Assembly: GCF_030052815.1 (NCBI RefSeq)
Contig: NC_079510.1
Coordinates: 35,930,167 to 35,994,166, forward strand
DNA length: 64,000 nucleotides
DNA from: Hevea brasiliensis
Lineage: Eukaryota > Streptophyta > Magnoliopsida > Malpighiales > Euphorbiaceae
Direction of reading: 5' to 3'
Part shown: positions 11,360 through 22,216 of the stretch, piece by piece
Layout of the letters: the number at the start of each line of letters is the position of its first letter
Position numbering within the stretch: the first letter of the stretch is position 1
Translations under genes and position numbers: made by a program
The notes under the pieces: generated by a model
Databases searched by the model: none
The model's input: the letters and a program-made list of their open reading frames with translations, nothing else
Told to the model about the DNA's origin: nothing

Positions 11360-12507
11360 TAGAGATGTTTAGCTGATGAGGAGATAGAGGATGTCATTAG
11401 AGATTGCCATTCCTCACCTTATGGGGGTTATATGACTGTTACAAAGGCTGTAGAAAAGTTCTCCAAGCAAGGTTCTTTTGACCACATATGTTTAGAGATG
11501 TAAGAAAGTTTGTAAATGCATGTGATAGGTGTCAAAGGATGGGAAATATCTCAAAAAGAGATGAAATGCCCCTCTAAAACATATTGGAGGTGGAATTATT
11601 TGATGTGTGGGGCATTGACTTTATGGGACCCTTTCCATCATCCTTTGGACACAAGTACATTTTAGTTGGGGTAGATTATGTGAGCAAATGGGTTGAAGCT
11701 ATTCCATATCCAACTAATAATGTTAGAGTTGTGATCAAATTCCTTAAGAAGTTCATTTTTACAAGATTTGGAGCTCCACGTGCCATTATAAGTGATGGAG
11801 GTTCTCATTTTTGCAACCATCAATTTGAGAGATCATTACAAAAATATGGAGTAAAACACAAGGTTGCAACACCCTACCATCCACAAACTAGTGGTCAAGT
11901 GGAGATTTCAAATAGAGAGTTGAAAAGAAGTCTTAAGAAAACAGTGAACAGTTCAAGGAAAGATTGGTCATTAAAGTTAGATGATGCTCTCTGAGCCTAT
12001 AGGACAGCTTTTTAAACTCCCATTGGCACCACTCCTTTTAGATTGGTTTATGGGAAAGCTTGTCATTTACCTTTGGAGTTAGAGCATAGAGCATATTGGG
12101 CCATAAGGACACTGAATTTTGACTTAAAGACTGCAGGAGAAAAGAGAATGTTGCAATTAAATGAACTTGAGGAACTTAGATTGGATGCTTATGAAAATGC
12201 CAAGCTTTACAAGGAAAGAACTAAGAGATGGCATGATAAGCATATTAGGAGGAAAGAATTTCAAGAAGAGGATGTTGTTCTCTTATATAATTCTAGGTTA
12301 AGGTTATTTCCCAGAAAATTGAAGTCAAGATGGTCAGGGCCTTACACTGTTACAAAGGTATATCCATATGGAGCTGTGGAGATAGGGAATGAAACCTCAG
12401 GTACTTTCAAAGTCAATGGGCAAAGATTAAAGCACTATATTGTTGGAGAGCCCACGCAAAAGGTTGTAGAGGTTTCATGGCTTGGTTCCCCAACTAGGGA
12501 TATCTAG
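11360..12507 (+). pseudogene. Athila integrase remnant
   Basis: After a junction near 11358 the sequence resumes inside the integrase N-terminal region (CHSSPYGGYMTVTKA). RNase H is missing altogether, so a deletion joined RT to INT. The core has [17 protein letters not shown] and [12 protein letters not shown], so the DDE residues are visible. The C-terminal part (12043-12507) reads [19 protein letters not shown] through [15 protein letters not shown]. Stops occur near 11578, 11992 and 12014. Integrase would insert the DNA copy into the genome; this one is interrupted. Confidence 0.87.
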
Positions 12508-13771
12508 GTGATTTGGAGTGGAAGGTCAAGCTTAAGACCTTAAACAAGCGCTTCTTGGGAGGCAACCTAAGCATATCCTTTTATAGTTTATTAATTTTCC
12601 ATTTCATTTTACCCTCATAAAACTAAAAAATGACATTTGTTTATCTTTTGTAGGTCATTCATGAAGATTGGGCAAATTGAAACTTGTAGCTAAAGGAAAG
12701 AATTGAGAAGGAATAAGTATGAAGCAAATTTCTGTATTTTATCCAGTCCCTGTGAACAGTAACACTTTTAAACTTGTGCTAAACTGCTGATATTGAAATC
12801 TACTTGATAGCACATGTCTGATTTTGTATTTTGTGTAAATTTTTGTGAAATGCAACTTAAAGGAGGATCAATTTTGATATTTAGGACTGATGTGAACTTT
12901 ATTGGAGTGCAAAAAGACTATTTATTGAGTTTTACCTTTTAGTGTATATATAGTTTTTGTAGTTTTTTAGAATTTGCATGTTTTTGTTTGAGTTACTATT
13001 TATGTTACTATTCACGCTACTGTTCATGCTGCTTAAGAGGTCAATATTTATATCTTTTCTGCAATTTTTGAATGCTTGGAATCTGTCTCAAATGTTATTG
13101 AAAATGTGCTTTGGGTATAAGCTTAGGAATAAGACCATTTCATTAAGTTTGCAAAAGAAAAGGGTAATTACAATCCGTGCCTAATTTGAGCTATTTGTCT
13201 CTCAATTCCCTCATGGTTGTATTATGTTTGATAAGTTTATGAGAGATGATGAGCTTAAATTCTTAAATTTTATTGTGTTTATGTGTATTTGAGATTTGCT
13301 GAGGGTCATGATAGTATTCCATAATATTTGGATTGTTTTTGGTAAGTGAAATCATAAATTTTCCCAAAACCTGCCAAAACTTGCTGAAGATGTTGCTTAC
13401 CTTAAGCTGTATCCTATGCAACTCCTGCTTAACCTTAAGTAAATTTTTGCTTAACCCTAAGCAAAACCAGAATCTTTAGTTCAACAATTGCTATGTGCTT
13501 ACCCTAAGCTGTACCCTTTGCAATCCGTGCTTAACCCTAAGCATTACCCTAAGTCACCAGTTGTCTACCCTAAATTTTAAAAGTCCCAAATTTTTGCCAC
13601 TTTTATTCCATTCTCACTCCCGATAAACCAGAGCACTCTCCCACTCCCTCCACCATCTCTTTCGGCTATTCTTGGGAAGTTAAAGAGATTATTTCTACTT
13701 ATTAAATGGCGATAACCAAGATTTGGTCTACCCACAAACCCAAAAAATCCAAAAAATTTGCTAAATAAAAA
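12508..13771 (+). other. Athila spacer between pol and the env-like ORF
   Basis: No gene is supported. The stretch holds a cluster of GCTTAACCTTAAGC-like motifs at 13381-13560, also found in the LTRs of the same element. It leads into a Pro/Ser-rich ORF. Confidence 0.6.
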
Positions 13772-16700
13772 ATGGCCACTTCTTCACCATCTGCTAGCGC
13801 AAACCCTACCCCCAGTTCAAGTCTGCCGTCGCCACCACAGTCACCACCAAGCAACCCATCGCCACCACAATCGCCTCCACCATCTTCACCACCACTACCG
13901 CAAAACCAAACACCCCCCCTCATTCCGCCGACACCCCTCACACCACAAAATGAAGCCTCCATTGAGACACCCATCCTAGCCCTTGCCATAAAAACCCCAA
14001 TTGAAACACCCATTATCGAAACCCAAATTCAAGAACCGATGCTTGAACTTGTGCCAACTCAAGCCAAACCTAAAACTAAAACCAAAATGGCTGCAGGTAG
14101 AACCAAGGAAGCCTTTGTTGCGAAAAGAAAAGGGTCATCACATGTTCCTATGGATTTCGAATCCTCACCTAGGGTTTCCTCAGAGCCAGTTAGTAAGAGA
14201 ACAAGGTCAGCATCATCAATTCCATCACCAGTTGCTCCAATTCCTGCAATTCAATTGCCATTAACATTTTCTCAGCCTGCTAATGCTCAGCAGCACTTTC
14301 AGCATCTACAGATGACATAGAGGAGGTAATTTCTCCATTACCTTGGGCTTTCAAAGACATAGATATGAAAAATGCATATGAGAGTTTAGCCTCCAAGCCC
14401 ATTGCAGCAAATAAATATATGTATGAGCAAATTTTAAGAGAAGTGTTTGCTTATTTAGATGCTGTCAATTGGACTGAGTTTGCTAGGATTAGGGAACCAG
14501 TGTATAAAGATTTGACTTTGGAGTTTTTGAGTTCCCTAAGGTTGAATTTCAAACCTACTGTCCCTGGCCATAGAGATGTAATCTGCTTTAGATGTGCTGG
14601 CATTGATAGGGAGTTAGATATGGGCTCTATGAGTGCAATTTTTGGTTTTCAGGATACTGGATATAAGAGCATTGAGTGGCAACAAACCATCTATGATCCT
14701 GTTAAATTTTGGAAGGAAATTGCCCCCTATGGAGGTTATTATAGGCAGAGGACAGTAAAGGCAACCAGGATAGTGGATCCTGTGTTAAAATTGTTAGTAG
14801 TATGCCCTAGAGCATATCATTTAGTATGTATCATGTACATATTTTTATTAATAAAAGGCATTTCCACTTTTTTATTTACATAATATATTTATGTGTAATA
14901 GAAAATGTCCATTGATATTTTGTTAGAAATTCTATTCTTAAGTTGTTAAGAATATGAGTGATAGTATTTCTAGTACAAAGTATCATAAATAGGTTCAAAA
15001 TCGAGGATACTTCATAATAAGGACATGATTTATCCAGAAAGATTGTATTCATGTTTGTTACCAAGTTATTTATATGAGATATAAATAAGATGGAATGGTG
15101 AGTCTCATGCCATATAGCAAACATGATAGGCACTTATAAATGATAAGTAGGCCGAACTAGTGACACTTAGGACAAGCACATGGAGTTTACTCTTGTCAAT
15201 GTTTTGTCATAAATCATATCAGTGCATATAATCTTTAGACCTGAGATAGCACAGTTATCTTGTATATAGGTAGTTTGAGTTTGATACTGCTTTCATACTT
15301 GTACTGTGTATGGGTATATGGACATGTGTTGGCTCCTACTAGTTATATATGGAGGTAGGTGTTGATCAAGATGGAATCTGTTCCTCTAAGTAAATAAAGA
15401 TAAAATCCTATGTTCATTTAATTGTTCTTGATGTTTTAAGTTCCTGGCCAGAATAGATAGATTTAATCAGAAAAGAGTTTCTGATGAGAAAATCTTTTTA
15501 ATCAAGAACTGGAATTAAAAGAGAACATAATATTCATAGCAAATGGAGTTTGACGTAAACCATGACTCTAGCTTGAGTTGTGATTTTGTAACAGAGAGAT
15601 TCTAGTGCATGGTAACATATGATTATAGGTTCATTTAAGGTAAACCTTATTACTAATTGGGTGGCCATGGCATGCTATGCTAGGTGTTAACCATGGTCTA
15701 TGAGGTGCATAAAATGATTTAGAGAAATCATTTATGGTAAGAAAGAGTTCTGATGATATTAAGAGTTGATATCATATCTCATTGCCAATTAGTGATGAGC
15801 CTAGTAAGTCACATACATACACAAGTTATCACCTAATTAAATATGATTTAATTAATTAATTAAAGAGTTTAATTGATTAATTAAATAGGTTTGGTTTGCA
15901 ATTAGATTGTAAAGTCCCTAGCATGACTTGAAACCAAATCTAGATTATTGGATGTATAGTATAAGTTAAATTTATATTTAAAGTGTTTAAATATGAATTT
16001 AATTAATGAGAAATTAATTAATAGAGATTAATTAATTTATTTATATTTGATATAAATTAATTAGAAGAAGAGAAATATTTATTTTGGGTTAAGAACTCAA
16101 AATTAAGACACAGGGGCATTTTGGTCATTTCGCAGTGTGACACGTGGCACCATGAGATGGTGACACATGGCATTACACATAAGCTTGCCAAATGTCTTTT
16201 AATCATGTAAGATGATTAAAATTAAGATTAAATATAAGTTTGACACTTGGCACAATGTGATTGGGTCACTTAAACCTAGAGCTAATCAAAGGGTGACATG
16301 TGGCAAGGGTTTAATGTGTTAACCTAGCTATATAAGTGTTGTTATGAGAAAAATAAAAGACAACCAGCAGCCACACTCCTTTGTCATGCCATTTTGAGGC
16401 TCTCCATCTCTTCCTCTTCATCTCTTATCAATTCAAAGAGATTAGCCATCAATCTCTTGAATTAAAAATACTAGAAATTGTTTCTAGTGTCTTGTTTACA
16501 TCTCTAATCTTTTAAAATGCAGAACTTGATTTTTTAATTAATAGAAAAAGCTTTAGAAGCTATTCAAGGGCTACCATAGTTGTTCTTGGTGTGGACAAGC
16601 TAGAGGGACAATGTTTGGTGTCCTGAAGACGAATCTCAAAGGCGCAAATACGCTGCAGCGCATCAAGAGGTTAGTGTAATCGTTCTTGATTTAATCTAGG

Positions 16701-17760
16701 GTTCTAAAATTAATCTGATTAATTTTAAAATCTTAAATAGAAAATAAAGATCCAAAAAAATATTAAAAGAGTTTTAATATGTTGTTTATCATTGAAATCA
16801 AATAGATAAAAATAAATCTTGCATGATGCATGTGACCTTAGGTAAAATTTTTGAATTCAATGATGTAAACTTGTGTTTTTCATGTTTTCGTTCCTTCAGA
16901 AATATCTTCATAGATTTATCTCTTACACTGTTTTAAACAAACGGCACAGTAATAGCATTATGGGTGCTGGAGACTTATTTTTCTTGTGGTGTATGAAGGA
17001 GAGAAAACTAATTAGCTCAGCCTACTTCTTAGCTACTCATTGGCACCAAACTGTCACAAGGCACACCACAGGTAGCATAGTTTTTGGAGGATATATAACT
17101 ACCATAGCCAATTCTTTTGGCTTTGATGCTAGTTTATATAAGCTTGTGCCAGTTTCTAGTGAGTCATTTTTAGACAGCACAATGTCGCTTCACATGGATC
17201 TTTATGAGAAGAAAGGGCACACTTATTTATTGTTACAGTAGCATGGTGATGCTAGTGGTTCTGCAGCACCAAGTGGTTATGCACCAACAGAACCTATGCC
17301 AGCACCTCCAGCAGCCATTGAACAACAATTTTCACCAGAAATTCTGTCCCTTCTAAGATCCTTAGAATCTAAGGTAGCCAGCTTCATTTCCCAACCATTT
17401 GTTCCTCCAATTGAAACCATAGAAATTCTTGAAACCTTGAAGGGGTTAGAAGTTAAAATTGATGTTATGGGTCAGCAGTAGGTCAAACAGCAGAAGAAGC
17501 TAGAAAAGAGGCTTAAAAAGAGATTTTCATCTCTTAAAAAGTAGCAGGAAATTCAAATGTTGGAGCTTTAAAACAATTGGCCCAATCTTTTAACAAGTTA
17601 TATCATTGGGGCCAAGACATGCTCCAGCAAATGAAGGACCTCACAGAAAACTTGGAGACAGCCTCTGAAGCTTCGGATCACCAAAAAGGCCCTGCAGAAC
17701 CTGATGCAGCAACCCTTGTGCCACCTGCAGACCCATCAGCAGCAGCATACCGTTGATAGC
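13772..17760 (+). pseudogene. Athila env-position ORF (ATHILA ORF-1 type), split by a solo LTR
   Basis: The ORF lies in the env position downstream of integrase. Its N-terminal part (13772-14319) is Pro/Ser-rich and contains a basic RTKEAFVAKRKG stretch. A frameshift near 14290 leads to the conserved domain (14330-14791) with REPVYKDLTLEFLSSLRL and SAIFGFQDTG. After removal of the insertion at 14792-16898 the frame continues in phase through HRFISYTVLNKR and GAGDLFFLWCM (16904-17240). A Pro-rich then Lys-rich tail follows, with stops at 17239, 17479 and beyond. This matches the Athila ORF-1 protein family (PF03078) by its motif pattern. No signal peptide or convincing membrane anchor is seen. 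Confidence 0.75.
14792..16898 (+). mobile_element. Solo LTR (probably Ty1/copia), 2107 bp
   Basis: Begins TGTTAGTAGTATGCCCTAG and ends GTTCCTTCA. It is flanked by AAAAT (14787-14791) and GAAAT (16899-16903), a 5-bp duplication with one change. Removing it together with one copy of the duplication puts the Athila env-position ORF back in one frame. A TATA-like CTATATAAG lies at about 16329. No terminal repeats are found within the segment and no coding region, so it is read as a solo LTR. The assignment to copia rests on the look of the LTR start and is uncertain. Confidence 0.8.
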
Positions 17761-19080
17761 AACATCAATAACAACAATTTATTTAGCTTACTTTATTTCA
17801 GTTTTAGTTTATGTCTTGGGTTTACTTTTATAATTTGATAGTTGAATTTTAAACTTTGGTAATAATTGTAGTTTATTTTATTTTCTGATTGTGCTTACAA
17901 TTTACATATTTCCTTTACTTTATTTTCTAATATTCTTTTACAGTTCTGAATATAGTTCTTTTATGCATGTTCTTTGGTTTGATTCTTAATTTCACTATTA
18001 GATCTTATTTCATTATACTTTTTCATCTTTTTGCACATTATTTTTGCACTTTATCTCTTATTCAGTTTTAATTTTATTGATATTGATGAGTGACACAGTT
18101 TACCTTTAGCCAAATCTATTTAATTTCATCATGAGGTATTGGATCACTCACAGTTCTTTATATTTTAGCAGGTTCTTAGTGCCTAAGATCTTGCTTAACC
18201 TTATGCAACCCTTGCTTAACCTTAAGCAACAGGTTAAGCAACATCTTAAGCACCTTCTTAAGCATTGTAAATTCATACAGTTGGGATAATTTCTCACATT
18301 TTTCTTTCTAAACCTTCATTGTTAATACCATTTTGAGCTTAATTTTGGAATTCTTTAGCTTATATTGATCTAATTCCCAATTGTATATATATTTCATTAA
18401 TTGATTAGCTCACACAATTTTGTCCATCCTTGCATTCATTTTAGATATTGAGGACAATGTCTCATTTGAGTTTGGGGGTGAGGGCAAAATTTTTGTAAAA
18501 TTTTTGAAATTTTTGTAAAATTTTTGAAATTTTTAAAGTTTTCATTCATTCATTTATTGCATTTCATTCATTCATATATAGTTAATCTATACACTTATAC
18601 ATATACCACACACATGTCTATACTCATACACTTACACTTGCATATATTTTTCATATAGATTACACTTAGTTTTAATTTGATTTATGCATTCATTTTAGGA
18701 TCATGCATATCATAAAAATATTTTTTTTTTACCTTGTCCTTAGAGGATTGAGAATTACTCTGAAGAGCAATTGAACTTACTTTTAGAAGGGTTTGATGGA
18801 TTGAAAGTTCTGGATAGGTACAAGGTTATTAGATTCTTGCCTTAATTTATATCTTCTTAGTCAAGGGCCACCCATTCAATTGTATTGAGTTTGAGTGCCT
18901 AGAGAAAATTCTAGGGTAATAAGTAGCTAATTGATATCTTACCAATCCTAGAACAATCCTTCCAAACCTTTTAAGGCGAAATCATAGCATGCACTTGAGA
19001 AAGAAATGATCTTGGAATTCTTTGAATTTTAAACCCATATTTTAGCCTTAGCCAACCTCACTTTAAAATTTCCCTTTGGA
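17761..19080 (+). other. Athila 3' untranslated spacer, first part
   Basis: Non-coding and AT-rich. It contains a second cluster of CTTAAC/TTAAGC motifs (18181-18262) and an internal polypurine-tract-like stretch (TTTGAGTTTGGGGGTG, about 18466-18481). A short A/T repeat follows at 18490-18535. The spacer continues after the Tekay insertion at 30151. Confidence 0.65.
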
Positions 19081-19085
19081 ACTAA

Positions 19086-22000
19086 TGTGACACCTCGTAC
19101 CCGTGTACAGTATACCCGAGTAAGTAATGCCACACGGTGTACCGGCACACTCTAATATACCCTAATTAATTTTCATCATAATTTTGAATATAACTTGTAA
19201 AATATAACTCATTTAAGTCATTTATTGAAATCATAATTTATTTGAGGTTCCGTAAATTTTAAAGAAAATCCGGCAGAGTACCGGCTAAAAATGAAAAAAA
19301 AACAATTCTTCGGAACCTGTGAAAAACACTTCCAATAAACAAATTCATTCATTCTCAACTCCAATATCATCACAACACTCAATATCATGATCTCAACATT
19401 TCAATTCCAATTCTCAATCATCCATCACATGTGATGCTCACATATAATCCATAAATAACCATTTACTTTTCCATTCACAAATACAATTTTCATAATTTAC
19501 ATAAATCTCAATATACATTACATGAGTTTAATTACATATGAGAAAATCAAAATTTAGTTACAAAATGTCAAAATAACACTTAGTGTCCTACCAATGCACT
19601 GCAGAAGTTGAGGTGACACGGACACTGTGCAGAGCTGCAGGATGGACTAACCCAGTCTGTGGTCTACTGGGCTCACGATCTGAATCTCCAGTACCTATGC
19701 GTGGCAAAAGCAACGCGCTAAGCAATAATGCTTAGTGGTGCAATAATATAATAAAAGAAAATAGCAAGAATTTAAATGTGTAGTGAATGTATATGTTTTA
19801 TTTGTTTGGTATTTGTATATCATTTACTTTGTCCACTTTTATTCATTTGGTTGCCCCAAGTAACCTACACTAGACGATCGGATCGATAACGGTAAATCAC
19901 CTTTGGGTATCTAGTACCTCGGGCCGTCACACCATCGGTCAAATATGCATCTCCCGGTGTGCAAATGTAATGGCTAACAAGTCAGAATACATCGAGCACA
20001 AGGCCAAATCTCAATACAAGGTCAGAATGGCTAAGAGCCATAAAATCACAGAATGGCATATTGCCATGTGCAGTACTGCTAACTGAACCCTATTGGCATG
20101 CCAAACTATCCAAACCAATCTTGTTAGGTATACTAGGGCATTTGAAACTTTTAAATTCTTCAATTTATGCATTTCAAGTTTTGATGTCACTATTCACCTC
20201 ATTGGTCAACAAAAATGTTGACTTTTGGATAGAAAATAGGTGTATTGGATTTAACACCCCAAACATACCACATTTTGTATTTAAAACTTGTTGGAATTGA
20301 TTGCCATTTCCATTTCTCAACTTAATTCTAAGAGGGTAGAAATTTCAGTTTTTGAGACCCAATTTTAATGTTCCATTGGGCCCTATTGCAGTGAGAATTT
20401 GAGGAAATGACAAACATGAAAGTTGTTCCTTATTTTGTCTAGTTGAATTTCCTTTTTTGAATCACTCCATTTGGAGTTTTGTAGCTCTAGATATGGTCCA
20501 AAAACCACAGCTGGCTGGATTGCCACTCTGCAGAATTGACCATATCTACAGTAACATGAACAGTGACTGTGATTGCATTTTTGAATTGGTTCTGGCCATA
20601 ATTTGGGGTAGGTTCCTTCATGAAAGTTGTTTTTCTATGTCTTAACTTGTTGCTGTAAAAATTTCAGGTCAATTGACCAAATCTACAGTGAGTTACGGCC
20701 AAATGAACAGTTACTGTTCATTTGATCATTCTGCAGAATCAGTTGCAGGGTATCCGGATTGGGGCCAAGTTTTGGTCCTCTTGCTTTGGTCTTTTAGACA
20801 TGGTTTCTTCAGCAAAAATGTGCTATTATAAGCCTAGTTTCATGTCCAATTGGCCAAACACCAATTGGATCAACACAGCCAAAGTTATGGCTGTGTAATT
20901 GGACTGAAATTTCAGTCCGTTGCTGCTGTCCTAGGGCAGCTTACACCTTCACTTTGCCATACTATTTTTCAGTCCAAATTGTGGTCAACTTACCTAAAAT
21001 GGTCACTAATTGACCATTAAAATGTTCTCTAACAATTTCCTAAGCCAAATCAATTTTTCACTTCTCAAAACCCTAATTCCCATATGAGCTTTCACAAATT
21101 CCTTATTTAACTCTTTCTTTCTTTGTATATGTATAGGTATGCACTTTAAACATAAGCTCTAGTTCACTCTAAGTCCATCAAACCAATCAAAATAATTCCT
21201 TCACAAGGGCTGCCAAAAATTCATAGTATGTATACACATAATTCTTGTTTATTTTAGTTACAATTCTTACTCAATTCAAGTTACAAATCATAAAAATAAA
21301 GAGTTTTAAGTATCTAATGCACTAACCTTGAATAAGGCAGATTTTTCCCAACTCAAAACTTCACTTTCCTTCACTTTCTAGGCTGCCAAAAGGTTGTTTA
21401 AGATGTGGGGTAAAATTTTAATGAAGAGAGGTTAGGGTTTTGTGGTGAAACAAAGTAAGAAAGTGAGCTTGCTTGAAGTTGTCAATGGAGGTTGGGCAAA
21501 GCAAAGGAAATGGCTGATTTTTGGGGAGGAAGAAGGCTGCTCACGTTTTTGTTTCCTTTGGTCTTTATTTGGTCTTATTTATCTCTTTTATTTGTTGGTT
21601 AATGGTTTGTTTAATTGTAATTGGCTATAGCTTGTAAATGACATCATCAAGATGTCATAAATGAGCCTTTTTTTTTTATTTTTCCTTTCTTTTCGTCACT
21701 ACTCACTTCAAATTAAATTTTCATCAACATTAATTCATATTTTATGTCATGTTAATTATTTACTTAACTGGACAAGTCGGCCAAAAATCACCTCTAAAGG
21801 CGAAATGACCAAAATGCCCTCCGTTCGGCTCAACGGATCAAAATTGTCTGTACCGATTGAAAAATTTTTCTAAATATTTTCTTGGCATTCTAATGCCATG
21901 GGAACCTCAGTAACCCTTCTCTGGAGTCCCAAAAATTATTTCATAATTTTTCCCCCGGGTCTAGGGCTCCTCGTTGCGAGAACCGCAACTTCCCTCTGGT

Positions 22001-22202
22001 TACCCATCGCTTGGGCACCGGCTCGTTTAACTCGGTTGTATTTTATTTCTAAAATTTTTACCAAATTTTTCTTGTTAATATTTGAGTTAGTTATGGTCCC
22101 TCACTTTAGTTTAAATATTTTTCCAGACGTTCTAGCTGTCCGGACCGACACCGGTCACCGGAACAGTAGAATGTACGGAGTTGTTACCGGGAGGGTGTTA
22201 CA
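19086..22202 (-). mobile_element. 3' LTR of the minus-strand Tekay element
   Basis: 3117-bp direct repeat of 27044-30145, preceded by ACTAA (19081-19085). On the minus strand it begins TGTAACACCCTCCCGG and ends GGTGTCACA. It contains a perfect 11-bp-arm palindrome at 20701-20723 and a conserved block at 21779-21820 shared with other Tekay-type LTRs in this window. Confidence 0.93.
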
Positions 22203-22216
22203 ACTCTTCCCCTCTA
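22203..22216 (-). other. Polypurine tract of the Tekay element
   Basis: On the minus strand AGAGGGGAAGAG lies directly against the 3' LTR. It is preceded by the TTTCGAGGACGAAATTT stretch typical of Tekay/Del elements. This is the expected primer site for plus-strand DNA synthesis. Confidence 0.8.
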
